Below the pieces are notes generated by a model. It had not been told where the DNA came from, made no database searches, and was given only the letters and a program-made list of their open reading frames with translations. 64,000 nucleotides of DNA from Chimaeribacter coloradensis (GTDB lineage Bacteria > Pseudomonadota > Gammaproteobacteria > Enterobacterales > Enterobacteriaceae), in NCBI RefSeq assembly GCF_002858715.1, contig NZ_PJZH01000012.1:1-64000 (forward strand), given 5' to 3'. Below, piece after piece: positions 53,541-62,189 of this stretch. The position numbers and the translations under genes were made by a program. How positions within the stretch are numbered: position 1 is the stretch's first letter; each line of letters opens with the position of its first letter.

Positions 53541-55947
53541 AGCGATACCGGCCATGAGCCAACAGGAGATGGAAGCCCTTTTTCGTACCGGGCTGACGGG
53601 CGGCGTCGGCCGCAGCCAGAAACATGAGAGCGCCGAAAAGCATGTCACCGGCGAGGCAATCTATATTGATGACCGGACAGAGTTTCCCAACCAGCTCCAC
53701 CTGGTGCCGCGCCTGAGCGACGTCGCCCACGCGGAGATTGTGCGGATCGATCTGGCGCCGTGTTATGCCTTCCCCGGCGTGGTGCGGGTGTTCACCGCGC
53801 AGGATGTGCCGGGCGACAATGACATTGCGCCGCTGACGGTGGGCGACCCGCTCTTTGCTGACGGCAAAGTGGAATACCTCGGGCAGGTGGTGCTGGTGGC
53901 GGCGGCGGAAGACCCGCACACCGCCCGCCTCGCCGCTGAGGCGGCGATCATTGAATACCGCGAACTGCCGGCGATTTTCGATGTGAAAACGGCATTGCAG
54001 GCGGGGCACCTGGTGGAGGCGAGCCACCACCACCGGCGCGGGAATTCCGCCGCCGCCCTGGCCGCCGCGCCGCGCCGTGTGCAGGGTGAGCTGCACATCG
54101 GCGGGCAGGAGCACTTCTACCTGGAGACGCAGATCGCCTCCGTGATGCCGGGCGAAGACGGCAGCGTGCTGGTCTACAGCTCCACCCAGAACCCCACCGA
54201 GGTGCAGAAGCTGGTCGGGTCGGTGCTCGGCGTGCCGATGCACAAAGTGGTGATCGACATGCGCCGCATGGGCGGCGGTTTCGGCGGCAAAGAGACGCAG
54301 GCCGCCGCGCCCGCCTGCCATGCGGCGCTGGCGGCGCGCCTTACCGGCCGCCCGGCCAAAATGCGCCTCTCGCGGCAGGATGACATGCTGATGACCGGCA
54401 AACGCCACCCGTTCTACGTGCGGTATGACGTCGGGTTTGACGACCGCGGGGTGATCCACGGCATTGAGATTGAACTGGCGGCCAACTGCGGCTACTCCCT
54501 CGACCTCTCCGGCTCGATTGTTGACCGGGCGATGTTCCACGCGGACAATGCCTACTACCTCGGCGACGTCACCATCACCGGCCACCGCTGCAAAACCCAC
54601 CTCGCCTCGAACACCGCCTACCGCGGCTTCGGCGGTCCGCAGGGCATGATGGCGATTGAAAACATCCTCGACCATATCGCCCGCGAAACCGGCCACGACC
54701 CGCTGGCAGTGCGCCGCGCCAACTACTATGGCGGGCCGGGGCGCGACGTCACCCCCTATTACCAGACGGTGGAGCAGAACCTGCTGCATGAGATCACCGA
54801 CGAGCTGGCGCAGAGCGCGGACTACGCCGCACGGCGCAGGGAGATCGCCGCCTTCAACGCCGCCAGCCCGGTGCTGAAACGCGGGCTGGCGCTGACGCCG
54901 GTGAAATTCGGCATCTCTTTTACCGCCAGCTTCCTGAACCAGGGCGGGGCGCTGGTGCTGGTCTACACCGACGGCAGCATCCAGCTCAACCACGGCGGCA
55001 CCGAGATGGGCCAGGGGCTGAACACCAAAGTGGCGCAGGTAGTGGCCGAAGTGTTCCAGGTGGACATCCGCACCATCCAGATCACCGCCACCGACACCGG
55101 CAAAGTGCCGAACACCTCGCCCACGGCCGCCTCCTCCGGCACCGATCTCAACGGCAAGGCGGCGCAGAACGCGGCCGAAACCATCAAACAGCGGCTGATC
55201 GCCATGCTGATGGCGAACCATCAGGCCACCGCGGAGGAGATCGTCTTCTCCAACGGCGTGGTGCGGGTGAAAGATCGCTACTACCGCTTTGCCGAGGTGG
55301 CGCAGCAGGCGCACTTTAACCAGGTGTCGCTGGCGGCCACCGGGTACTACCGCACGCCGAAGATCTTCTACGACCGCGACAAAGCCGCAGGCCACCCGTT
55401 CTACTACTACAGCTACGGCGCGGCCTGTGCCGAGGTGATCATCGACACCCTGACCGGCGAGTACCGGCTGTTGCGCACCGACATCCTGCACGATGTGGGG
55501 GACTCGCTGAACCCGGCCATCGATATCGGCCAGGTAGAGGGCGGCTTTGTGCAGGGCATGGGCTGGCTCACCTGTGAGGAGCTGGTGTGGAGTGAGCGCG
55601 GGCAACTGCTGACCCAGGGCCCGGCCAGCTACAAAATCCCGGCGATTGGCGATGTGCCGCCGGACTTGCGCGTCAAACTGGTGGAGAACCGCAAGAACCC
55701 GGAGGAGACGGTGTTCCACTCCAAAGCGGTGGGCGAGCCGCCGTTTATGCTGGGCATTGCCGTGTGGTGCGCGCTCAAGGATGCGGTGGCCTCACTGGCG
55801 CACTACCGGCACCACCCGCCGCTTGACGCCCCGGCCACGCCGGAACGGGTATTAACCGCAGCGATGGCGATGCAGCAGCAGGCAGATCGTGACGTTGTCA
55901 CACCAAACGCGGCGGAAGCCGGGGAGCAGGCTTATGCATCACGATGA
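53533..55947 (+). CDS. xdhB: Xanthine dehydrogenase large (molybdopterin) subunit
   Basis: Catalytic subunit that binds the molybdenum cofactor and oxidises hypoxanthine and xanthine to urate. The 804 residues include GGGFGGKETQ, the substrate-pocket AYRGFGGPQG, TEMGQGLNTK, and the C-terminal catalytic Glu in KAVGEPPFML. The length is normal for the family. Coupled by overlap to both xdhA and xdhC, it needs XdhC-inserted sulfurated cofactor. Confidence 0.95.
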   Translation: MSKAIPAMSQQEMEALFRTGLTGGVGRSQKHESAEKHVTGEAIYIDDRTEFPNQLHLVPRLSDVAHAEIVRIDLAPCYAFPGVVRVFTAQDVPGDNDIAPLTVGDPLFADGKVEYLGQVVLVAAAEDPHTARLAAEAAIIEYRELPAIFDVKTALQAGHLVEASHHHRRGNSAAALAAAPRRVQGELHIGGQEHFYLETQIASVMPGEDGSVLVYSSTQNPTEVQKLVGSVLGVPMHKVVIDMRRMGGGFGGKETQAAAPACHAALAARLTGRPAKMRLSRQDDMLMTGKRHPFYVRYDVGFDDRGVIHGIEIELAANCGYSLDLSGSIVDRAMFHADNAYYLGDVTITGHRCKTHLASNTAYRGFGGPQGMMAIENILDHIARETGHDPLAVRRANYYGGPGRDVTPYYQTVEQNLLHEITDELAQSADYAARRREIAAFNAASPVLKRGLALTPVKFGISFTASFLNQGGALVLVYTDGSIQLNHGGTEMGQGLNTKVAQVVAEVFQVDIRTIQITATDTGKVPNTSPTAASSGTDLNGKAAQNAAETIKQRLIAMLMANHQATAEEIVFSNGVVRVKDRYYRFAEVAQQAHFNQVSLAATGYYRTPKIFYDRDKAAGHPFYYYSYGAACAEVIIDTLTGEYRLLRTDILHDVGDSLNPAIDIGQVEGGFVQGMGWLTCEELVWSERGQLLTQGPASYKIPAIGDVPPDLRVKLVENRKNPEETVFHSKAVGEPPFMLGIAVWCALKDAVASLAHYRHHPPLDAPATPERVLTAAMAMQQQADRDVVTPNAAEAGEQAYASR

Positions 55948-56722
55948 GTGGCTCACTACCCTGACCATGCTGCAACAGCGCGGCGAGCCGTGCGTACTGG
56001 TCACGGTGGCGGAGCATCAGGGATCGACCCCGCGTGACAGCGGCAGCAAAATGGTGGTCACGGCGGAGCGCTGCTACCACACCATCGGCGGCGGCCACCT
56101 GGAGTTTCAGGCGCTGGCGCAGGCCCGGGCGCTGCTGGCGAGCGCCGCCCCCGCCGCCCGGCTGGAGCGCTTCCCGCTGGCGGCGCGGCTCGGGCAGTGC
56201 TGCGGCGGCAGCGCCACCCTGCTGTTTGAGCCGCTGGTCACGCCCCGGCCGCTGATTGCGGTGTTTGGCGCCGGGCATGTCGGCCGGGCGCTGGTCAACC
56301 TGCTGGCAACCCTGCCGTGCCGTGTTCTCTGGGTGGACAGCCGCGCGGCGGAGTTCCCGCCCGCGTTGCCGCCGGGAGTGGCGCAACGGCTCACCGACGC
56401 GCCGGAGGAGGTGGTGGCCGAACTGCCGCCGGGCAGCTATTTCGTGGTGCTGACCCATGACCACCAGCTCGATCTGGTACTGAGTGAACAGATCCTGCGC
56501 CGGGGCGATTTCCGCTACTTCGGGCTGATTGGTTCCGCCACCAAGCGCAAACGCTTTGACTACCGCCTCAGCGGCAAAGGGATCAGCGAGGAGCGGCTGC
56601 AGCGGATGCGCTGCCCGATCGGGCTGCCGGATGTCACCGGCAAACTGCCGGCGGAGATTGCGGTGGCGATTGCCGGTGAAATTATCGCCAGTTACCAGGC
56701 CGATCGCGGAATTCTTGCGTAA
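55934..56722 (+). CDS. xdhC: Xanthine dehydrogenase accessory protein XdhC
   Basis: Chaperone that binds molybdenum cofactor, helps its sulfuration and hands it to XdhB. The 262 residues have an N-terminal XdhC/CoxI domain (GSTPRDSGSKMVV, TIGGGHLE, GQCCGGSATLLFEP with the cofactor-binding Cys pair). A C-terminal Rossmann domain (IAVFGAGHVGRALV, then YFGLIGSATKRKRF) follows. The start at 55934 lies 14 bp inside xdhB. It ends the operon. Confidence 0.93.
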   Translation: MHHDEWLTTLTMLQQRGEPCVLVTVAEHQGSTPRDSGSKMVVTAERCYHTIGGGHLEFQALAQARALLASAAPAARLERFPLAARLGQCCGGSATLLFEPLVTPRPLIAVFGAGHVGRALVNLLATLPCRVLWVDSRAAEFPPALPPGVAQRLTDAPEEVVAELPPGSYFVVLTHDHQLDLVLSEQILRRGDFRYFGLIGSATKRKRFDYRLSGKGISEERLQRMRCPIGLPDVTGKLPAEIAVAIAGEIIASYQADRGILA

Positions 56723-56851
56723 CATTTCGCAAAAAAGCATGACAGCATTTTGCCGAAGCGGGCAATGCCACCTATGCTCATGAGGTCATTTATCAGCAGC
56801 TTAGCCGGCGGCGAGGGCGCAACCGGCTCACAGGGAGGCGTCTTTCCGCTT

Positions 56852-59209
56852 ATGGTCACTTCTATCGCACATACCGGCGCACACCGCCACGGGCTATCTT
56901 CATCTTCTCACCGTCCCGTTTTCCCCGCCTTGCGCCTGTCGCCGCTGTTCCTGGCGCTGGCGATGGCCTGCGGGGGTGCCGTCTTACCGGCCGGGGCGGC
57001 GGCTCCTGCCGCTGCCGCCCCCACTACAGCAAAGGAGCCGGCCATGCCGAGTGAACAACAAAGCCCATCCTCACCTACGGCGGTTCTGCAACGCCTTGAA
57101 AACCCGTTTTTCTCCGTCAGCCCGCTGAGTATGCAGGCCCCGGCGTTCGATAAGATCAAAGAGAGTGACTACCGCCCGGCGCTGCTGGAGGGCATCCGCC
57201 AGAAGCAGGAGGAGGTAGAGAAGATCGCCGCCAACCCGGACGCGCCGACCTTTGAGAATACGCTGGTGGCGCTGGAGCGCACCGGCAGCCTGCTGACGCG
57301 GGTGAACAATGTGTTCGGCGCGATGACCTCGGCCAACACCAGCGACGCGCTGCAAAAACTCGACGAGGAGATCGCCCCGAAACTGGCGGCGCTGGGGGAT
57401 GCCATTCAGCTCAACAGCGCGCTGTTCAAACGCATCGACACCCTCTACCAGCAGCGTGACACGCTGCAACTGGGCGCGGAGGATCGCCGCCTGCTGGAGG
57501 TGACCTGGCAGGATTTCGTGCTGGCCGGCGCCAAACTCTCAGACGCTGACAAAACCGCGCTGAAGCAGCTTAACCAGGAGGCGGCCACCCTCAGCACCCG
57601 CTTTACCCAGCGGCTGCTGGCGGCCACCAAAGAGGGCGCGCTGACGGTGAAAGATCAGGCGCAACTGGCGGGGCTGAGCGAGGCGGAGATCGCCGCGGCG
57701 GCCGCAGCCGCCAAAGAGCGCGGCCTGGAGAACCAGTGGGTGATGGTGTTGCAGAACACCACCCAGCAACCGGCATTGCAGAGCCTGGAAGACCGCGCCA
57801 CCCGGCAGGCGCTGTTTGAGGCCTCCTGGAACCGGGCGGAGAAAGGCGACGCCAACGACACCCGGCTGATGATCGCCCGGCTGGCGCAGGTGCGCAGCCA
57901 GCAGGCCAAACTGCTCGGCTTCCCGACCTATGCCGCCTGGAAGCTGCAGGACCAGATGGCGAAAACCCCGGAGGCGGCGCTGAAATTTATGCACGAGATT
58001 GTGCCGGCGGCCACGGAGCGGGTAAAACGCGAAGCGCAGGACATTCAGGCGCTGATCGACAGCCAGAACAGCAACAACCCGAAAGGCAGTTTCACACTGG
58101 AAGCCTGGGACTGGCAGCACTACGCCGAGCAGGTGCGCAAGGCGCGTTATGACCTCGACGACGCCCAGATCAAGCCCTACTTTGAGTTGAACAACGTGCT
58201 GGAAAACGGCGTGTTCTACGCGGCGCAGCTGCTTTACGGCATTACCTTCAAGGCGCGGCCTGATCTGCCGGTCTACCACCCGGATGTGAAGGTCTATGAG
58301 GTGTTCGACAAGAAAGGCAAGTCGCTGGCGCTGTTCTACACCGACTATTTCAAGCGTGACAACAAGGGCGGCGGGGCCTGGATGAGCAACTTCGTCGACC
58401 AGTCAAAACTGCTGGGCACCCGGCCGGTGATCTATAACGTCGCCAACTTCGCCAAACCGGCGGAGGGGCAACCGGCGCTGCTCTCCTGGGACGATGTGAT
58501 CACCATGTTCCATGAGTTCGGCCACGCGCTGCACGGCATGTTCGCCGACCAGCAATACCCGTCGCTCTCCGGTACCAGCACGGCGCGGGACTTTGTGGAG
58601 TTCCCGTCACAGTTCAACGAGCATTGGGCGGATGACCCGAAAGTCTTTAACCATTTCGCCCGCCACTACCAGACCAAAAAGCCGATGCCGCAGGAGCTGC
58701 GCGACAAGATCGAAAAAGCCGCGAAATTCAACAAAGGCTATGAGATGACCGAGCTGCTGGCCGCCGCGCTGCTGGACATGCACTGGCACGCCCTGACCGC
58801 CGACCAGCCGGTGCAGGATGCCGACGCCTTCGAGGCCGCAGCGCTGAAACAGGACGGGCTGGACATCAGTTACGTGCCGCCGCGCTACCGCTCCAGCTAC
58901 TTCCAGCACATCTGGGGCAACGGCTACGCCGCCGGCTATTACGCCTACCTCTGGACGCAGATGCTGGCCGATGACGCCTTCGAAGGCATCCAGGAGCAGG
59001 GCGGCCTGACGGCGAAGAACGGCCAGCGTTTCCGCGACCAGATATTGTCGCGCGGCAACAGTGAGGATCTGGAGCAGCTCTACCGCGACTGGCGCGGCAA
59101 AGACCCGGAGATCGGCCCGATGCTGAAAGAGCGCGGCCTCACCCCGGACGAGGAGACCCCCGCGCCAGCCGCCGCCCCGGCCCCGGCCGCAAAACCGATC
59201 GGTAAATAA
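56852..59209 (+). CDS. dcp: Dipeptidyl carboxypeptidase Dcp (M3), apparently exported form
   Basis: Zinc metallopeptidase that releases C-terminal dipeptides. The M3 core is complete, with FHEFGHALHG providing the HEXXH zinc site, and is colinear with E. coli Dcp (681 aa). Unlike that cytoplasmic enzyme, this 785-residue form has an extra N-terminal 90-100 residues. These include a basic-then-hydrophobic stretch (RLSPLFLALAMACGGAVLPAGAAA) that reads as a signal peptide, and the C-terminus ends in a Pro/Ala-rich tail. The start is uncertain: ATG at 56852 has GGGAGG 13 nt upstream, and the frame is open to a TTG at 56750. Periplasmic location is inferred. Confidence 0.88.
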   Translation: MVTSIAHTGAHRHGLSSSSHRPVFPALRLSPLFLALAMACGGAVLPAGAAAPAAAAPTTAKEPAMPSEQQSPSSPTAVLQRLENPFFSVSPLSMQAPAFDKIKESDYRPALLEGIRQKQEEVEKIAANPDAPTFENTLVALERTGSLLTRVNNVFGAMTSANTSDALQKLDEEIAPKLAALGDAIQLNSALFKRIDTLYQQRDTLQLGAEDRRLLEVTWQDFVLAGAKLSDADKTALKQLNQEAATLSTRFTQRLLAATKEGALTVKDQAQLAGLSEAEIAAAAAAAKERGLENQWVMVLQNTTQQPALQSLEDRATRQALFEASWNRAEKGDANDTRLMIARLAQVRSQQAKLLGFPTYAAWKLQDQMAKTPEAALKFMHEIVPAATERVKREAQDIQALIDSQNSNNPKGSFTLEAWDWQHYAEQVRKARYDLDDAQIKPYFELNNVLENGVFYAAQLLYGITFKARPDLPVYHPDVKVYEVFDKKGKSLALFYTDYFKRDNKGGGAWMSNFVDQSKLLGTRPVIYNVANFAKPAEGQPALLSWDDVITMFHEFGHALHGMFADQQYPSLSGTSTARDFVEFPSQFNEHWADDPKVFNHFARHYQTKKPMPQELRDKIEKAAKFNKGYEMTELLAAALLDMHWHALTADQPVQDADAFEAAALKQDGLDISYVPPRYRSSYFQHIWGNGYAAGYYAYLWTQMLADDAFEGIQEQGGLTAKNGQRFRDQILSRGNSEDLEQLYRDWRGKDPEIGPMLKERGLTPDEETPAPAAAPAPAAKPIGK

Positions 59210-59221
59210 GCCCTGAGTGAT

Positions 59222-59249
59222 ACCGGCCCCGCAGGAGGCGGGGCCGGTT
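59222..59249 (+). terminator. Terminator-like hairpin after dcp
   Basis: A perfect 11-bp stem ACCGGCCCCGC/GCGGGGCCGGT with a 5-nt loop lies 13 bp past the dcp stop. T content after it is low, so efficiency may depend on Rho. The remaining 200 bp before the next gene show no clear site. Confidence 0.6.
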
Positions 59250-59453
59250 CAGCGCAAGAATTCAGGGAGCGGGGGAAGTCACCGTTTCAGGTCACGTTGC
59301 CTCTCACCCGCGCCCCGTGCGTTACCGCTGTCAGGCTGCATCACGCGCCACCCGGGGGCGGCACCCCGTTAACCCCGGTGTGATGGTCTATCCTTTGGGG
59401 AGAGCCTGCCCGTCGCGTTCCGGCGGCGGGCGGGGCCACACAGAGGAGCGGGT

Positions 59454-60137
59454 ATGGAGTGTCAGGAATTTCTGCCGGATGAGGCGCAGGCAGGCGGGCC
59501 GCAACAGCTGATGGTGCTGCTGCACGGGGCCGGCGGCCACCCGGACGACCTGGGGGCGCTGGTGATCACCTTGCGCCAGCACTGGCCGGCGGCGGCGATT
59601 ATTGTGCCGGAAGCGCCGCAGCCCTTTGATGCCGATGACGCAGACCCGGAAAGCCGCCAGTGGTTCTCGGGCCGCGCCATGCGTGAGCAGGATCTGGCGG
59701 CGCGGGTTGCCGAGGCGCTGCCGCCGCTGCTGGCCGAGGTTCAGCAGGCCCAGCGGCGGCTGGGGCTGACCGGCGCGCAGACGGCCCTGATTGGCCTGGA
59801 TCAGGGGGCGATCATGGCGCTGGAAGCCAGCGCCCGTGAGCCGTCGCTGGCCGGGCGGGTAGTGGCCTTCTCCGGCCGTTACGCCACCTTGCCGCAGCGC
59901 GCCGCCCCGGCCACCACCTTGCACCTGCTGCATGGCGGGGCTGACCCGGTGATTGAGGTGCGCCACGCCCAGGCGGCTTTTGCGCGGCTGAAGGAGATTG
60001 ACGCCGACGCGACGCTGGACATCGCCTGGGAGGCGGGCCATGAGCTGAATGCGGACCTGCTGGCCTGCGCCATCGACCTGTTGCAGAGCTATGTGCCGCA
60101 GCGGTTATGGCGGGAAGCGATGAGCACGAAATTTTAA
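59454..60137 (+). CDS. YpfH-like alpha/beta hydrolase with Asp in place of the nucleophile Ser
   Basis: A 227-residue protein of the phospholipase/carboxylesterase branch of alpha/beta hydrolases, resembling E. coli YpfH: LMVLLHGAGGHPDDLG, RQWFSGR, ALIGLDQGAIMALEA, RVVAFSGRYATLP, LHLLHGGADPVI and an AGHEL end. The family nucleophile elbow is G-x-S-x-G, but here it reads G-L-D-Q-G (codon GAT), so Asp116 replaces Ser. The other triad members, Asp164 and His196, are present. It may use an Asp nucleophile as dehalogenases and epoxide hydrolases do, or it may be inactive as an esterase. GAGG precedes the start. Confidence 0.85.
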   Translation: MECQEFLPDEAQAGGPQQLMVLLHGAGGHPDDLGALVITLRQHWPAAAIIVPEAPQPFDADDADPESRQWFSGRAMREQDLAARVAEALPPLLAEVQQAQRRLGLTGAQTALIGLDQGAIMALEASAREPSLAGRVVAFSGRYATLPQRAAPATTLHLLHGGADPVIEVRHAQAAFARLKEIDADATLDIAWEAGHELNADLLACAIDLLQSYVPQRLWREAMSTKF

Positions 60138-60211
60138 GGTAAACGGCCGGAAAACAGGCTATTTTTGGGGAGAGATACCCACATAACGTGACATAACAGA
60201 AGGAGAAAGGC

Positions 60212-60394
60212 ATGGAATTCAAAACCGGGGATATCGTCCAACCCAAACGCGGCGGCCAGAAAATGACAGTCAGAAGCGTGGACGGTGACAGCGTAGAGTG
60301 TACCTGGGGCAATGTGGGGGAGGAGCAAACCCGCGCTTTCAGCGCGCAGGAGCTTGCCCCTTACCATGAAGAGGGCGATTTCGGCGTCTGCTAA
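60212..60394 (+). CDS. Small YodC-like DUF2158 protein
   Basis: A 60-residue cytoplasmic protein of the DUF2158 (YodC) family: FKTGDIVQPKRGGQKMTV, then VECTWGN and FSAQELAPY. The fold is a small SH3-like barrel by family expectation. Function unknown. AGGAG precedes the start at 60212. Its stop overlaps convergently with the isomerase gene by 4 bp. Confidence 0.85.
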   Translation: MEFKTGDIVQPKRGGQKMTVRSVDGDSVECTWGNVGEEQTRAFSAQELAPYHEEGDFGVC

Positions 60395-61206
60395 CGCTCA
60401 ATAGCCAGTGCCTGCCACACGGCGGCGCTGCGGCGGATCTCTGCGTCCAGCCGCCGCCGGTCTGATTCAGTCTGCGGCGGCGTCATCGGCGTCAGGTGCG
60501 GCAGCACCAGCTCAATCGCCACATCCCCTGAAAAACCGATCTGCTTCAGCGCCCGGTACTGCGCCAGAAAGTCGATATTGCCGCTGCCGATCCCGGCGCG
60601 GTTGGAATCGGAGATGTGGTACATGCCCAGCCGGTCGCCCACGGCCAGGATCGCCTGCACCGGCGACGGCTCATTGATGTTCATGTGGAAGCTGTCGAGA
60701 ATTATCCGGATCGCATCACTGCCCACCTCGTCCAGCATCGCCAGGCACGCCTGTGCCGTGTGGATCAGCGGCACTTCATAATGGTTGCACACCTCATACA
60801 GCAGGCTTACCCCCTGTTCCTGCGCATAGGCCGCCACTTCCCGCACGCACTCCACCAGCTGCGCGTAGGCCGCCTGGGTGTTGGCCGCCTGTTTGGTCCA
60901 CTGGGACAGCCCCTGCAACGTCAGCGCACCGCTGCCGGTGTCGCGCGCATAGTCCACCAGCGTGTGGTAAAAGGCGATCGCCTGATCCGGCGTCGCCTGT
61001 GAGGCGCGGGGCGGGGCGCAGTCCAGCGGATCGATGGCGATTATCCGAATGTTATGTGCCGCGGCCGCCCGCTTCACGCGCTCCGCCGGGCACTGGCGCG
61101 GGTCGCCGCAATACTGCACGCCCGGCAGCCGGAGCGCGGCGGCGTGCGCCATCATGGTATCCACGTTGTTGACCCCCAGCGGCCAGCTCACGGTGGCAAG
61201 TTGCAT
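60391..61206 (-). CDS. TIM-barrel sugar phosphate isomerase/epimerase family protein
   Basis: A 271-residue AP-endonuclease-2/xylose-isomerase-like TIM barrel. Expected metal ligands are visible: Glu in LLYEVCNHYE, Asp and His in ILDSFHMN, His in MYHISDSNR, and Glu in AIELVLP. Such enzymes isomerise or epimerise keto-sugars or act on inositol derivatives; the substrate is not evident from neighbours. The start MQLATVSWP at 61206 has GGGAG upstream; 18 more open codons are unsupported. Confidence 0.82.
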   Translation of the reverse strand: MQLATVSWPLGVNNVDTMMAHAAALRLPGVQYCGDPRQCPAERVKRAAAAHNIRIIAIDPLDCAPPRASQATPDQAIAFYHTLVDYARDTGSGALTLQGLSQWTKQAANTQAAYAQLVECVREVAAYAQEQGVSLLYEVCNHYEVPLIHTAQACLAMLDEVGSDAIRIILDSFHMNINEPSPVQAILAVGDRLGMYHISDSNRAGIGSGNIDFLAQYRALKQIGFSGDVAIELVLPHLTPMTPPQTESDRRRLDAEIRRSAAVWQALAIER

Positions 61207-61462
61207 CTTCTCACTCCCTGGTATTTTGCAGCTACACTGTTGAATATGGGCAAAATCCATTTTGCTGTGATCTGCCCTAGAGATTTGAAATCTTTATGTA
61301 AACAAGAGGTGTAATAAAAAAACACTCTTTCTACACAGCGTGTAAAACAGTTGTAACGCAGTACAGGGTATGATGCCAGCGAATAAGGCCTCCGCTAACC
61401 CTTGATTTCACAATGAATTATTCTGCAACATTGGCCGCTCTCCGGGCCGCAAGGAGTAAACG
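61207..61462. promoter_or_regulatory. Divergent promoter region, isomerase and HD gene
   Basis: A 256-bp AT-rich gap that must carry both promoters. An imperfect repeat AAGAGGTGT/ACACTCTTT (61304-61312 with 61322-61330) surrounds an A-run, and TATGAT near 61368 is a -10 candidate for the HD gene. TGTGA at about 61266 lacks a good CRP partner. I cannot assign a regulator. Confidence 0.4.
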
Positions 61463-62110
61463 ATGGTGATAAGTGAATGGGAAATCCGGTTCCAGAACTA
61501 TATGGCCTCCCGACCAGAGGCAGATAAAGCGCACGACATCAATCACTTACATCGCGTATGGCAGAACGCGCAGTTACTGATGCAGGGGCTGGAAGCCAAC
61601 CGGCTGGTGGTACTGGCCGCCTGCTACTTCCACGATTTTGTTAACTTGCCGAAGAACCACCCCCAGCGCCACCTGGCCTCCACCATGGCAGCACAAGAGA
61701 CGCTGAGCCTGCTGCAAAACGACTTCCCCGACTTCCCGCATGAACTGTATGACGCCGTGGCCCACGCGGTGCGCACCCACAGTTTCAGCGCCAACATCCC
61801 GCCGCAGACCCTGGAAGCGAAAATCGTGCAGGATGCGGACCGGCTGGATACGCTGGGTGCCATCGGGCTGGCACGGGTGTTTTATGTCTCCGGCGCGCTA
61901 GGGCGCGACCTGGTCGACCCGGATGACCCGCTGGCCGAACGCCGCGAGCTGGATGACCGTCGTTTCACCCTTGACCACTTCCAGCAGAAGCTGTTGCGGT
62001 TGCCGGCCACCATGCAGACGCAGGCGGGCAGGGCGATCGCCGAGAAGCGGACGCGGTTTTTGCAAGGCTATATGGAGACGTTGTGCGCGGAGTTGCGCGG
62101 GGCGGCCTGA
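61463..62110 (+). CDS. HD-domain phosphohydrolase, YedJ-like
   Basis: A 215-residue metal-dependent HD-domain protein resembling E. coli YedJ. Metal ligands are His24 region and His28/30 in HDINHLHRVW, the HD pair His57-Asp58 in CYFHDFVN, and Asp124 in IVQDADRLDTLG. It should hydrolyse a phosphate ester, possibly a nucleotide, in the cytoplasm; the substrate is unknown. AAGGAG lies 8 nt before the start. Confidence 0.87.
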   Translation: MVISEWEIRFQNYMASRPEADKAHDINHLHRVWQNAQLLMQGLEANRLVVLAACYFHDFVNLPKNHPQRHLASTMAAQETLSLLQNDFPDFPHELYDAVAHAVRTHSFSANIPPQTLEAKIVQDADRLDTLGAIGLARVFYVSGALGRDLVDPDDPLAERRELDDRRFTLDHFQQKLLRLPATMQTQAGRAIAEKRTRFLQGYMETLCAELRGAA

Positions 62111-62189
62111 TGCCGCCTGTGGCCCCGGCCCGCAGCGCGCGGGCCGGGCTAATCCGTTCCGCAGCAGGCCGGACGGTTCAGCAGGAGGG

